Shown piece by piece: positions 44,400 through 57,648 of a stretch of 64,000 nucleotides of DNA. The notes below the pieces were generated by a model. It did not search any database. It was not told the DNA's origin and saw only the letters and a program-made list of their open reading frames with translations. The position numbers were made by a program, and so were the translations under genes. Each line of letters opens with the position of its first letter. Within the stretch, counting starts at the first letter, position 1. This stretch comes from Engraulis encrasicolus (Eukaryota > Chordata > Actinopteri > Clupeiformes > Engraulidae): the NCBI RefSeq assembly GCF_034702125.1, contig NC_085861.1:3034796-3098795 (forward strand), in the 5' to 3' direction.

Positions 44400-44934
44400 T
44401 AGAGCTGCATAAAGAAATTCTAATGCAAGATAAGGGTCAAAACCTTTAAATGCAACTTCCTGCGTGTTTTTATGTGATTCAGAGGCTGAGATATTTAGGT
44501 GTTCATAGGCCGAGGGCAACTTTTCTTAAAATGGGCTTAGGCATTCAGCAGCCTTTTTTTGCAGGTGCTTTAGGCTAAAATGGGCTAACCACTAGCCCAC
44601 AGTTGCCCAACTCTACATGCCCACACACACACACGCTCCTCCTGCTTCACCATGCGAGGAGGGACGGCTCTCGCTCCTGCTACACCACGCGAGGAAGGAC
44701 GGGTCTTACTCATTTACATTACACTTAGACACAAAACTCTTCAACCAGATCCGATCCCAGCAAACAAATGATTTCAATCACCTGTCTGATCAATCTGGAC
44801 TTGTACTGTAAGTCACAGAACATTGTCTTGATACAAAGGCACATGACATTTGTGTATTATTTTTACCTTTACCTTTTTATCTTAATGTTTTAAGTGGGTT
44901 TTTTTTACATTTCCTTCTTTCTTCCCTGTTTCCT

Positions 44935-45080
44935 TTCATTTACATTTGTTAACTTTGTGAAGCACATTGAGTTGCACCTGTGTATGAAATGCGCTATATA
45001 AATAAACTTGCCTTGCCTTGCCTTGCCTTGCCTTGCCTTGCCTTGCCTTGCCTTGCCTTGCCTTGCCTTGCCTTGCCTTA
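44935..45080 (+). mobile_element. LINE tail with (CTTGC)n
   Basis: TTGAGTTGCACCTGTGTATG then AATGCGCTATATAAATAAAC is followed by about 15 CTTGC units. Confidence 0.72.
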
Positions 45081-45166
45081 GCTGACACTGAGACTGAGCC
45101 CTGAGACTTACAGCACTACCCGGCCTGCTCTGAAACTACTAGAGCGTGATTTTCTCCATTTCACGG

Positions 45167-46211
45167 TGTTGGAAAATAGGCTAGATTCTGAGGTCCTGAA
45201 ATATAATGCATTGTCTTACAGCAAGTTGTTCAGGTATTCATTTGTGTTTGCAGGAAATTCTACAATATTTGGTTATGATTAAAAACATTAAAATAAATGT
45301 GTTCTGTTGATGGGCACTCAAACCACTGAGTAGGCCCAATGACCCCATGTGCCAATCATGAGATGAAGATGTTGAGTAATTGCCCATTCCTTTTAGGAGA
45401 GCCTACAGAACTCATCAAACATTGTTGTGAGACAAGCTGAAAACGGTCATGTGATGTTTGATTAACTGATTGCTTATTTTCTGAATAAGTCTGAAGTCCA
45501 TACCAAACTCCTTGAAGTATCATTCGTTCTAGAACACAGGATACAGTGATGTCACTCAGAAGCGAAACTATTTGACTTAATCCTTTTTAGGAGGCCAGGA
45601 GTAGGTGACAATGGGCAAACGACTAACATTGGATTTCAATCTTTTCAGAGCCAAAGACCCTCAAATATGTCAAAAGAATGTGCTGTTGTATGTGTATTGC
45701 TTGATTAAATTTACAGAACTCAGGAAGTCCACAGATGAGGTCATGAAGACCTAGAGTGATGAAATCAAGGCCCACCCGGAAATGAAGACAGCAGCTTACA
45801 ATCGACACAGATTAGGCATATTCTGGGTTAACTAACAAATCACGTAATTGCTTACACATAACCACACCCATACACCCACAAACCATAAATACCAACAGAT
45901 AGGGGATATTCAGTAGGTCCTAATTTTTGTTATCGGTCAGGGCGAGAGAAGGTTAGGATCTCCGGAACGTTCCGTAATGCTTTCGTTGTCATTTTGTCAT
46001 TTTTATGTAGTAGACTCTGCAGTTCTGGAAAGCTGTAGTGTTTACTGTGTATGGGCCATTGCTGGTATTCTGGATATTACCAGTGGTGGTCATTTTGTTA
46101 TTTGGTAATTTTAGAAAATAAATAGATTAATTTGGCTTTTGGAGTTTTTGATTCCTTTGACTCGGATTTTGAACATGCAAGAAGTAGAGACCAAGACGAT
46201 AAACTTCAACA
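45167..46211 (+). repeat. 5' LTR
   Basis: Starts TGTTGG and ends CAACA. A TATA-like CATAAATA lies near 45883 and AATAAA at 46117-46122, so U3, R and U5 can be outlined. Confidence 0.9.
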
Positions 46212-46213
46212 AC

Positions 46214-46230
46214 ATGGTGACCGTCCTCTG
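46214..46230 (+). promoter_or_regulatory. Putative tRNA primer-binding site
   Basis: TGGTGACCGTCC begins three bases after the LTR end. The TGG start pairs with a tRNA CCA tail. The tRNA species is not assigned. Confidence 0.6.
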
Positions 46231-47268
46231 TGATTCGAGCAAAAGGAATTAAAATATATTTTTTCTTTTGAAGAACATTTTTACTTTTCACAATAGGATT
46301 TACATTTTTTCTTTCCTGGAGGATATCGCAGTCGGGTGACAACAACGAAATCGTGGCCACACAACCAGGTAAGCAGAAACCAGTTAAATCAAATTCTGCG
46401 ATTGGCTATTCCAAATTGTGTGTTGCTACTCTGTTGCATATGCCTCCTTGTATTTGACGGCGACAGCGAAAGCATCATTAGGCCTATTTGTTTGTTTGGT
46501 ATTGTCTTTGACTGTATTACATGTTGTGGTTTGCACATAGTCTAAGTTGGGAATGAGGGCTTTATCAGGTGTACAGTAATAGAGGAGTTTGGTGCTTCCC
46601 CGTGGGAGGATTGGGTTCGAAATAGCCCATCTAACTATGTAACAAGTAATTGCGGACATCAAGGTTTCTCCATCTGTTAAAAATCGAAGAGATCTGGGAT
46701 CTGCGAATCTCAACTAGACAAGAACCTTGGAGGTTAGACAGAAGGTTGTTGAAATATCTGCCCTGAAAGAACGGTTGAATGTGAACTGAACTTTTTGCGG
46801 TCCAGATGGTCGTCAGTTGTGAATTTGGTCGAGTTGAGAGTGAGGGGCTTTTATTGGAAGTCAGAGGGCAGTTCGGTGTTTCCCCCTTGAAGATGAAATG
46901 TCTGAAAGGTAAATTTGGTAATAGCGGTCATCGAGGCTTCCTCAATCCGGTAAAAACAGAAGGGGTCGAGTAATCTCAACTGGAGGAGAACCTGGGGTTC
47001 ATCAAGAAGTAAGTGAGATCTGGATCGGAGAGGTCTGGGACCTCTGGAGGGTCTGGGACCCTCCCAAAGTAGTTACTGATACGCATCAGGGAGATCCGCG
47101 CGCTGTTGAGCTTGGAGTTCAACGAATAGGCCTATTATTGTATTGTTTTGATTTGTTTTCTTTTGGTTAGGTTTCACTCTGGTAATTATTGGTATCAGGA
47201 CTGAGCTGTGAACCTAGTGTGTGGACCGGGTACCCGTGTGTATGTGAGAGCGTGTTTGCGCGAGTGTT

Positions 47269-47466
47269 TGAGAAGTGAGTAACGTACTAGCGAGTACGAA
47301 ATGAGTGGTCATTCGGCTGAAGGCAGGATGTACGGAGGGAATGTATTGAATTTGGAGTCAGAATTACGAGAAGTGAGTAACGTACTAGCGAGTACGAAAT
47401 GAGTGGTCATTCTGCTGAAGGCAGGATGTACGGAGGAAATGTATTGAATTTGGAGTCAGAATTACG
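47269..47466 (+). repeat. 98-bp tandem duplication over a start codon
   Basis: Two nearly identical 98-bp units each contain ATGAGTGGTCATTC. The first ATG (47301) opens a 33-codon frame that ends in TGA at 47400-47402, overlapping the second ATG (47399-47401). The second ATG opens a 75-codon frame. Confidence 0.92.
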
Positions 47467-47626
47467 AGAGAAGGATAAAATGAGGTGGATCACTGTTTCG
47501 GAACAGTGGGAGGAGATATTGAGAGCGTTGCTTGGCCATTCATTGGAGAAACAAAGAGATGGAATCTGTTTAATCTGTGAGCAATTAATGTCACAGGATA
47601 CGCACTTTGTGTTTACTAACATGTAG
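47399..47626 (+). CDS. Small open frame in the LTR element (75 codons)
   Basis: This is the first sizeable frame after the leader, at the position where gag would start, beginning at the second copy of a duplicated start region. I recognise no domain. It could be a truncated gag N-terminus. Confidence 0.4.
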   Translation: MSGHSAEGRMYGGNVLNLESELREKDKMRWITVSEQWEEILRALLGHSLEKQRDGICLICEQLMSQDTHFVFTNM

Positions 47627-48051
47627 ACTACATAGGTGGTCTGTGTTTGTCTGCCATTGAATGTCAATGGGCCCTATATGTGTCTGAAGAATGTGTGACT
47701 ACTGGCCAGTTGTTTGTTTGTGTGTGTGTTTGTTTGGAATACGAACATGAGAAGGATATTTTTTTTCACGTAAAGGCCCAACCAAGACAGTTGGAATATA
47801 TCCGGTGGAGAAAAAGAACAGAGTGGATGAATAGGCTATAGGCCTAAGCCGTTTAGTTTTCCTGACATGAATTCGATCCTGGAAAAAATACCTTCACCCG
47901 TCGAAAGGGGTGCACCGTGGTTGTCCAAATTGATGAAAGCTAGGCTATATGTCACAAAAGATAACGATTGGCGATTGGCGCGCACTGTTATGTAAACAAA
48001 CAAGCGCGTGGGAATTACAGATAGTGGAAACGGAAGCAAGAACGAGCCTTT

Positions 48052-48327
48052 TTGCCAGATTCATACCCATTTGCGTTATACGCAGCTGACATAGGCACTG
48101 CAATGCGTAAACGTCACCCAGTGCCCGATGGAGCAAAAAGTAAGGAATTTTGGACAGACATAGCCGGAAACCATCCAAGCTCTGACAAGCTGCAAACTGC
48201 TATGTTCAGAATGGCCATTCTAGAAGCAATCCCAAAGCCGGTACGAGAAACGATGTTAAATGATTCAAATTTGCCCTACTACAGAATACTGGGAACGCCA
48301 TCTCAAGCACCACATGAAACGGTATAG
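48052..48327 (+). pseudogene. Gag-capsid-like remnant
   Basis: This 91-residue frame has the look of a retroelement capsid C-terminal region (helical, with an Ala-Ile-Pro-x-Pro-Val segment). In another phase it continues into a short Lys/Glu-rich helical tail ending near 48427, so a frameshift separates the two. It is not continuous with the frame at 47399. Confidence 0.45.
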
Positions 48328-49191
48328 TGCAAAACGCGAGGAAGAGAAACTAAGCACTGATACAGCACATGCACAACTAGTTAAGTTGCAATTAGCTGAG
48401 TCCAAAAGAGCGACGGAATCGAAACACAATTGATACAACTCATGTTACAACACAGCAGTCACACATTCTTCATCCAAGCCTGAAGTTGGTCCAATTTCAT
48501 TAAGGGGTTAGGGACAACGTGGTGGGATTCAGAGGACGGGGAACAGGGAGTAGCGATGCCCAAGGTAGGGTCATGTATGGGGGTGTTTTGCTTATAGTGG
48601 GACCGGGCACTGAGTGAGAGACTGCCAGTGGAATGCCTACACAACACGGAGGGCACTGCACCTACTTCAAAGCTGAAACCAGAGAAAAAAACAAGCACAA
48701 GCACACCAAGCGCACACTGGAGCCGGAGCAAGCCTATCCCAAGGACAATACGCAAACGGGATTGGGACCTAGAGCTCACAAAGGAGAAGGGTTGGGGGAC
48801 CCCTTCTGGCCTATGAGAAATTGAAAGACTATGACAAGTTTGTTCGGTATAACACTACTGCTTAACTCACACCAGAAGTGACGCCCTTGGGTGCCATTTA
48901 TACACCCATATCCCTTTTTTCTGACCCCTACCACGTAACATTGATTAAGATGAAAACATACGCACAGGCGTGTTTAAGACAGTTATTGGGAATCAGTGGG
49001 ACTGTTTACCCTACATCTACATTGGGCAAGAAGGGGTGACTGCTGAGGTTGAATTATACACATTGCATTATAAGCTACACATAGTCTACCCAACACCACG
49101 CGAAAGTTTGTATAAGAGTACACAATACTGACTGAACAAACATAATTAGCTAAAAACACGATGGCCTTCCCAATACTCTCTGTACATTGAT

Positions 49192-49458
49192 TTGACTGAT
49201 GATTTTTTATTGTTTGTTCTGTTTGTCACAACAGGAATAGGCCTACTCCTTAGACCTATGGATATTTTGAGGTTTTTATTTTTATTTTTTATTATTAAGA
49301 TTATTTACGATTACCGTTCAGACATTAACTGCGCGGTGTACCTGGTTACACAATTGTTGTGGGTTCTTCTGAAACAACACGGCGTGTTATTTCAGAAGAA
49401 AGGGGGAGATAGGCATATTAGGCCTACATGTGCGACCGTGACACTGGACTCGACTTAA
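49192..49458 (+). CDS. Open frame with hydrophobic segment in the LTR element
   Basis: 88 codons with two hydrophobic stretches (near the start and in the middle) and a polar tail. It could be the membrane-anchor end of a lost envelope-like gene or chance; no motif decides it. Confidence 0.3.
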   Translation: MTDDFLLFVLFVTTGIGLLLRPMDILRFLFLFFIIKIIYDYRSDINCAVYLVTQLLWVLLKQHGVLFQKKGGDRHIRPTCATVTLDST

Positions 49459-51054
49459 GACAGACGAGATTTGAGAAAAGACTGCAGTACACCACACATC
49501 ACATACATAGCCTAGGAAATAACGACAGATAACAAAGGTTGTTTGAAAAACACATTGTTGAGTGTTGGAGGTTGGTAAAGAATTGAAAGCGGTTTATGCG
49601 GCAATGAGGTAACAAGGCCATGGTTTTACAGGGGTTCACTATGGAAAAGGTAACAAAGAACGTTTGGCAGCAGTGCAAGCTTCTCACAAGGACATCGGAA
49701 ATCAAGGATTTTTTTTTTTCCACAGAGAACGTTCGATATGGAAAGGATTTGGAGAGAGCACGAAAGGGCGTCTTCGGAAAAGACGTTGATGCGAGTGACC
49801 ATTTGAAAATAACTGATGGACAGGTTGGGGGCCGTGCGGCCAAAACACTGATGGTTGGTAGAGGACATGAATGGGAGACCGTTGTCTCCGGGCTGGTAAA
49901 AAAAACTTTGGCAGAAGGTCTGTGGTTTGAAAGAAAAAGAAAAAAAAACTGTTGCAATGAACTTGGACATATTGGTGGATTGTGGAACGCATACCCATAA
50001 GGATTTGGACCAAACGCCCAAGAGCAAATTGGTAAGGTTGGTATAGGCCTACATACAATTATGAGCTGGGTCAACACTCTGACTCATGGTGCTGAGGTCA
50101 GTAAGAAACTAGGCAAACAGTAAGCCCTGGACCAACGCTAGGTTCGAACATGAAGATTTCGCACGTTGCAATATAAACCATATTACGATAAACTAACTAC
50201 TTTGATGTCAGATTTCTCCACACAGGTTGCAGATGGAAGAGGAACCAACGAGACAGGAGATGAGGAATTCAAATGGGCTCCTTCCAAAAGCGATTGAGCG
50301 CAGTATACCGAACCACGTTGAGCGAATTACACACAATATTCACCTTGAGGGAAAGGCGCACAGGGTTACATTGAAACAAGCTTGCGGAAGCGCAAAGAAT
50401 GGGGAAAGGCATAAGCCTGCAGCTTAATGCATGCGGGGCACTACTATCACTAACACCACTAATACTAACCCTACTAACGTTAACATGTTTCCTTTTACAT
50501 TGTGGTATTTGATGATGCTTCATAATGAAACGGGATCCTACAGGAGACGCCACCATTCAACGTAGCCTAACAATAAGAAACTGCCGTATAACACCTCAAG
50601 GAACTGGTAGTGGAAAAGGGGGTCCCAATGTTGCGGAAATTGGTGGTATTGAATGGAGAAGTTTCAATTTTAGGTTTTGTTATAGCAGGAGGATCAGCAG
50701 TGGAGGATTTTTATAATTATTATTGTTATTATGAATTATTTAATTTGTCTTTTACATATTTGTTTTCATTTGTTTTTATTTCTAACCCTTTACATTTTTC
50801 CACAGCCTTCGGCAATGGAACTCACTGTGGTTTCCACATTAATATAATGTCTTGGTGCAATGACACATTGGGTGATGAGCAGATGATGTGGTATTCTCTT
50901 TGCACTAGGTTTCTGAGGCGAGCAACTTAGGTTCCAGAAATGGACAAGAGAAGTTGACCAAGGAAAGCTATGTGGTCATGTTGGTTACAGAGTCTAACAC
51001 TGAGGTCTAACAAATTTGATGAGGTCATATTAATTATGACCTCACGAAAGGGAC

Positions 51055-52099
51055 TGTTGGAAAATAGGCTAGATTCTGAGGTCCTGAAATATAATGCATT
51101 GTCTTACAGCAAGTTGTTCAGGTATTCATTTGTGTTTGCAGGAAATTCTACAATATTTGGTTATGATTAAAAACATTAAAATAAATGTGTTCTGTTGATG
51201 GGCACTCAAACCACTGAGTAGGCCCAATGACCCCATGTGCCAATCATGAGATGAAGATGTTGAGTAATTGCCCATTCCTTTTAGGAGAGCCTACAGAACT
51301 CATCAAACATTGTTGTGAGACAAGCTGAAAACGGTCATGTGATGTTTGATTAACTGATTGCTTATTTTCTGAATAAGTCTGAAGTCCATACCAAACTCCT
51401 TGAAGTATCATTCGTTCTAGAACACAGGATACAGTGATGTCACTCAGAAGCGAAACTATTTGACTTAATCCTTTTTAGGAGGCCAGGAGTAGGTGACAAT
51501 GGGCAAACGACTAACATTGGATTTCAATCTTTTCAGAGCCAAAGACCCTCAAATATGTCAAAAGAATGTGCTGTTGTATGTGTATTGCTTGATTAAATTT
51601 ACAGAACTCAGGAAGTCCACAGATGAGGTCATGAAGACCTAGAGTGATGAAATCAAGGCCCACCCGGAAATGAAGACAGCAGCTTACAATCGACACAGAT
51701 TAGGCATATTCTGGGTTAACTAACAAATCACGTAATTGCTTACACATAACCACACCCATACACCCACAAACCATAAATACCAACAGATAGGGGATATTCA
51801 GTAGGTCCTAATTTTTGTTATCGGTCAGGGCGAGAGAAGGTTAGGATCTCCGGAACGTTCCGTAATGCTTTCGTTGTCATTTTGTCATTTTTATGTAGTA
51901 GACTCTGCAGTTCTGGAAAGCTGTAGTGTTTACTGTGTATGGGCCATTGCTGGTATTCTGGATATTACCAGTGGTGGTCATTTTGCTATTTGGTAATTTT
52001 AGAAAATAAATAGATTAATTTGGCTTTTGGAGTTTTTGATTCCTTTGACTCGGATTTTGAACATGCAAGAAGTAGAGACCAAGACGATAAACTTCAACA
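51055..52099 (+). repeat. 3' LTR
   Basis: Same length as the 5' LTR and nearly identical. It is preceded by the short purine run CGAAAGGGAC. Confidence 0.9.
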
Positions 52100-52419
52100 A
52101 CGGGCAAACAGACAGGTCCCGAAAGACTGCTCACCACTTGTACTACTTCCAGTGCGGGTTGGCAGAATGTAGAGTGTGTGTGTGTGTGTGTGTGCGTGTG
52201 CACATGTGTGTAATGAGCGTAATAAGCGTAATAAGCGGAGTATATATCAAACTACTCCAGTCAACCGGTTTCACCCCATTGTCAACATTCAAGGGCAACT
52301 GTGTTGTGCGATCCCTTATATAACATTAAGGTCCAGGGGTTGCCAGGAGCATTCGAGCACATCATAGCCCTTACACAACACTACACAAGGGTGCGGGCTT
52401 TCCTCTGATAAGGCTGTGG

Positions 52420-52515
52420 TGCTTCCCAAACTTTTTCTGTCGGGACTCCCTTTTGCACCAAAGAGTATTTTGCCCAGTGGTTTCCGACTCCCAGTTTGGG
52501 AACCTGGTCGAAGGC
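52420..52515. mobile_element. Fragment of a hAT MITE (TTCCCAAAC ends)
   Basis: GTGCTTCCCAAACTTTTT and CCCAGTTTGGGAACC form short inverted ends around a brief interior. Confidence 0.5.
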
Positions 52516-52519
52516 TGAA

Positions 52520-53570
52520 GGAGTAGAGTAGAGTAGAGTAGTGGGGAGGCAGCCTGGAGAAAGGAATTAGAGGAGAGGAGAGTAGAGTAGAGTAGAGTAC
52601 AGTAGAGTAGAGTAGAGTAGAGTAGAGTACAGTAGAGTAGAGTAGAGTAGAGTACAGTAGAGTAGAGTAGAGTACAGTAGAGTAGAGTAGAGTACAGTAC
52701 AGTAGAGTAGAGTAGAGTAGAGTAGAGTAGAGTAGAGTACAGTAGAGTAGAGTAGAGTAGAGTAGAGTAGAGTAGAGTAGAGTATAGTACAGTAGAGTAG
52801 AGTAGAGTAGAGTAGAGTAGAGTAGAGTAGAGTAGACTAGAGTAGAGGAGAGGGGAGGCAGCCTGGAGAAAGGCATTACAGGACAAGAGAGTAGAGTTGA
52901 GTAGAGTAGAGTAGAGTAGAGTAGAGTAGAGTAGAGTAGAGTAGAGTAGAGTAGAGTAGAGTACAGTAGAGTACAGTACAGTAGAGTAGAGTACAGTAGA
53001 GTACAGTAGAGTAGAGTAGAGTACAGTAGAGTACAGTAGTACAGTAGAGTAGTAGAGTAGATTAGAGTAGAGTACAGTAGAGTAGAGTACAGTAGAGTAG
53101 AGTAGAGTAGAGGAGAGAGGAGGAGAGGAGAGGAGAGGAGAGGAGAGGAGAGGAGAGTAGAGTAGAGTAGAGTAGAGTAGAGGAGAGTAGAGGAGAGTAG
53201 AGTAGAGTAGCGGGGAGGCAGCCTGGAGAAAGGCATTAGAGGAGAGAGTAGAGTAGAGTAGAGTAGAGTAGAGTAGAGTAGAGTAGAGTAGAGTAGAGTA
53301 GAGTAGAGTACAGTAGAGTACAGTAGAGTAGAGTAGAGTACAGTAGAGTACAGTAGAGTAGAGTAGAGTACAGTAGAGTACAGTAGAGTAGAGTAGAGAA
53401 GAGTGTAGAGTAGAGTAGAGTAGAGTAGAGTAGAGTAGAGTAGAGTAGAGTAGAGGAGAGGAGAGGAGAGTAGAGTAGAGTAGAGGAGAGGAGAGGAGAG
53501 GAGAGGAGAGTAGAGTAGAGTAGAGTAGAGGAGAGGAGAGGAGAGGAGAGGAGAGGAGAGGAGAGGCAGC
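52520..53570 (+). repeat. ~1-kb (GAGTA)n satellite with higher-order units
   Basis: Long runs of GAGTA, with CAGTA and GAGGA variants, are punctuated by GGCAGCCTGGAGAAAGGC at about 52547, 52857, 53217 and 53566. This marks a higher-order period of roughly 310-360 bp. The 705- and 673-residue minus-strand frames over it are not genes. Confidence 0.97.
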
Positions 53571-53819
53571 CTGGAGAAAGGCAGTACAAGTCGGTAGAGG
53601 GGAGGCAGCCTTGTCAGCACCACAAGGTCTCCAGTCCTGGCTCTCGGCCACGCTGCAGGCAGTGCAGTACACCAGCTGCCAAACAGGCCCTGCAACACGA
53701 GGGGCGAGCGAGGTAGAGGTGCAACGAGGGGGAGGGGGGGTATGAAAGGCTGAAAGACAGACACAGATATGGAGAGAGAACAAGACGAACTTAGAGATTG
53801 TAATAACCAAAACAGAGCA

Positions 53820-54160
53820 TGCACAGTGGGAGAGGAGGAGGGAGAGTAGGAAGAGGAGGAGGAGGAGGAGGAGGAGGAGAAAGGTGCAGCGTAGTAGAAG
53901 GAGGAGAGAGTAGAGGAGAGAGGGAGAGGAAGAGAGGGGTGGAGAAGGATGCAGGGTAGAAGAAGGAGGAGGAGAGAGAAGGAGGAGAGAGAGGGAGAGG
54001 GGTGCAAGGTAGGAGAAGAAGGAGGAAGATGAGAGAGGAGGAGTAGGAGGAGGAGGAGGAGGAGGAGGAGAGGGGTGCAGGGTAGGAGAAGAAGGAGGAA
54101 GATGAGAGAGGAGGAGGAGGAGGAGAGGAGGAGAGAGGTACAGGGTAGCACCCACATTAG
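53820..54160 (+). repeat. GGA-rich purine tract
   Basis: (GGA)n runs alternate with GGTGCAGGGTAGGAGAAG, which recurs four or five times as a higher-order unit. Confidence 0.95.
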
Positions 54161-54204
54161 CAGACAGGAATGTGCTGAGATAAGAAGAGTGATGGTGATT
54201 CTGT

Positions 54205-55072
<868 letters not shown>

Positions 55073-55128
55073 AAATAGAATAGAATAGAATAGAATAGAA
55101 TAGAATAGAATAGAATAGAATAGAATAG
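55073..55128 (+). repeat. (AATAG)n microsatellite
   Basis: Eleven AATAG units. Confidence 0.97.
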
Positions 55129-55407
55129 CCTCTCGCTCTATAAAACCAAAATAACCAAAAACTCAAAACAAAAATACAGATCACTGCTTTGCATTGCAAC
55201 TGGCTTGTGAACACACAGAGGCAGCTCAGCAGTAAGTGTAAGGCGGTACCAGCGTGTAAAATAAAGCATAGACGGTTTCTTATCTAGACTGAGGGGTAAC
55301 TTCAGCAGATGCATATTTCATAAGGCATGGGCATGGCTGCACAAGACACTGCCTCCTTTTGAGGAAAAAAAAGTGGGGGAAAAGAGTAAGCTCAGCTTTA
55401 CGAAATA

Positions 55408-55520
55408 CTTAACCCCTTGAAGACAAGCCCCCTGTTATACTTAAGCTGTTACCAGAATGGTAATGACCAAGTCGTAATGTGTTACTGAAGGCCCTGTGTA
55501 CTGTCATAGTAAGGAGTACA
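55408..55520. repeat. Dispersed repeat shared with 41573-41660
   Basis: ACCCCTTGAAGACAAG, then AAGCTGTTACCAGAATG and AATGACCAAGTCGTAATG match the 41573 copy closely. The family is unknown. Confidence 0.7.
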
Positions 55521-55874
55521 CCAAAACTGATGAGGTGTATGAGATTTCAGATCTCCGACTGTTCTTATCACCGTTGAAAAGGTCAGCACATGTCCACGGG
55601 CAAATGACAATCTAGTATCCGTCATGCATCACATACCAAAGATTGAAAACTAAATGCCAGTTTGGGGCTTTTCAGATGTACTCTATGGTACATGACGGGC
55701 ATAATGAGTAGCAGACAATTGAGATAAATGTGTCTTTTTCCAACCCAAGAGTATGCATGTCCACAATCTGTACATGCAATGCAATGTATCCATACATGAA
55801 CTGCAGTGTACTGTATGTATCTGTATCCCAGCCCTCTCCTGAAGACCTCCATTTCAGGTTGAGGAGTGATGGGG

Positions 55875-55880
55875 GGCAGA

Positions 55881-55916
<36 letters not shown>

Positions 55917-55917
55917 C

Positions 55918-56000
<83 letters not shown>

Positions 56001-56040
56001 TAGAGATAGAGATAGAGATAGAGAGATACAGACAGAGAGA
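55875..56040 (+). repeat. (GA)n/(GACA)n tract
   Basis: Long GA runs with GACA and GATA variants. A second GA tract lies at 56190-56335. Confidence 0.97.
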
Positions 56041-56191
56041 GTTGGGGTGATGGAGAGAGAAACGTTATGCTGCAGGATGGCAGAGGAAGGAAGACAAGAG
56101 GAGAGCTGTACAGCAGACTGCAGTCTCTGATCTGATAAAACTCCTGCTCAGCCTGACAGACTGCAGACTAGAACCAGGCACACTGAGGTAT

Positions 56192-56222
<31 letters not shown>

Positions 56223-56300
56223 ATGGAACATGCACACTGAGGGATCGAGAAAGAGAGAGAGAGAGAGATGGACAGAGAGAGAGAGGGAAAGAGGGAGAGG

Positions 56301-56331
<31 letters not shown>

Positions 56332-56413
56332 GGATAGGGAACATGCAGGCTAGGTACAGAAAGAAGGGAGGGAGGGGGGACACTGCCCTGCAAAGGTAAA
56401 GTGCAGTAACTAT

Positions 56414-56737
56414 TATGGATGTTAACCGGTAACCGTTTAACCGATAGTAGACCAGATCAACATTAACCGGTTAAACATTTTCTGCCATCGGTTGTAATAA
56501 TAATAATAATTATAAAAATAATTTCATCCAAAAAACAATAATTTTGAGGTTTTAGTACGATAATTCGGCATTTTCCATCTGGCAACAGTGGCTGGACATG
56601 GCAGGTCCTGTCTAGCAGCAAAAAAAGCTGTGCATATCAGGCACGCGAATGTTGTATAATTTAAGATTACCGGTTAACCACCGGTTAATGAGTCTCAGTA
56701 GCCAGTTGAGATTTTTTTTACATTTTCGCCATCCCTA
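56414..56737. mobile_element. hAT MITE, perfect 8-bp TSD
   Basis: TATGGATGTTAACCGG and CGCCATCCCTA are the ends, with target duplication GTAACTAT on both sides and an ACCGGTTAA-rich interior. Confidence 0.88.
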
Positions 56738-56997
56738 GTAACTATGCCAACATTGAGAAACATGCTTTGAAAGACTTGGTATCAGGTTAGATATTGTAGT
56801 TCCTGCAAATGTGACATAGCAATATCAATAAAACGGGACACATTTGGACCATGAGGCTTTGTCACAGGATAAAGGAGGTGCTGTGAAGACCATTTTCAGT
56901 CTAAACTCAGTTTTGACAACATATGCAGTTACTGCACTTTGCCTTTGAAGGGCAGGATACTGTAGGTCTCTCAGCCTGCATTCAGAAAACTTGCTGG

Positions 56998-57364
56998 TAG
57001 GGATGCAAATTATCGATTAATTCATTAATCATTAGTTGATAGCCTTATCGATCGACTTACGATTAATTGATAAGCAGTGTTTTCCCGCGGAAATCTCAAT
57101 GTTTCTCGAAAAAAATCTACTAAATCTACTAATTTTAATTAAAAATTGAGATAAAATACCACATTGAAATTAACTCTATTTCAATTCTTTAATCTTTAAG
57201 GTGATTTAAATATTCCCACTATTCACACCCCTCTTCACACACACTCTTCACATGCCCATTTCACCTGGGTCTCAGTCAGTTGAATTATCGATTAATTGCG
57301 ATTAATGTTTTTTAATCGATTAACGCATTGATCGATTAAAGTTGATTAATCGTTTGCATCCCTA
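56998..57364. mobile_element. hAT MITE, perfect 8-bp TSD (TAGGGATGCAAA)
   Basis: TAGGGATGCAAATTATCG and CGTTTGCATCCCTA are the ends, with target duplication CTTGCTGG on both sides. Confidence 0.93.
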
Positions 57365-57648
57365 CTTGCTGGATGTGCTATCCATTGGCAACACAAGAAT
57401 AATTTGTGTGACTTTTTCTATACAGAAAATACAGCTTTGCCATATTTTGTGTATGTACATGTTTGCCAAAGTTATGTCTGCAGTAGGTCTGAAAAGCTGT
57501 GTCTCTGATATGTCCAACAAGTAACTGTGCAGCTTTAACAAAAAAAACTTTCTTCATCAATGGGAAATGCAGTGTGACAAAGAGTGTGCTGCGAGTGTGT
57601 GTGTGTACGAGTCCCTTCGCTATCTCCTTCTCCCATGGTGTGAAATCT

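Larger units (their letters stand above)
43202..44850 (+). repeat. Direct repeat pair of ~125 bp, 1.5 kb apart
   Basis: The segment ACACAAAACTCTTCAACCAG through TACAAAGGCACATGA is present at about 43206-43330 and again at 44729-44850, about 97% alike. This suggests segmental duplication of the block that includes the minisatellite between them. Confidence 0.85.
45167..52099 (+). mobile_element. Full-length LTR retroelement lacking recognisable pol
   Basis: Two direct 1045-bp LTRs (45167-46211 and 51055-52099) bound a 4.84-kb interior, flanked by the 4-bp duplication ACGG. I noticed only one clear difference between the LTRs, so insertion looks recent. A TGG-led primer-binding site starts three bases after the 5' LTR. 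The interior has a short gag-like segment and several small open frames, but no reverse transcriptase, protease or integrase motif that I can recognise. It resembles a large non-autonomous derivative mobilised in trans. Orientation is set by primer site and polypurine side. Confidence 0.88.

Noticed and set aside
49499..50077. 192-codon minus-strand frame in the LTR element
   Set aside because: Antisense to the element, with overlapping frames in other phases and no recognisable domain. I could not support it as a gene.
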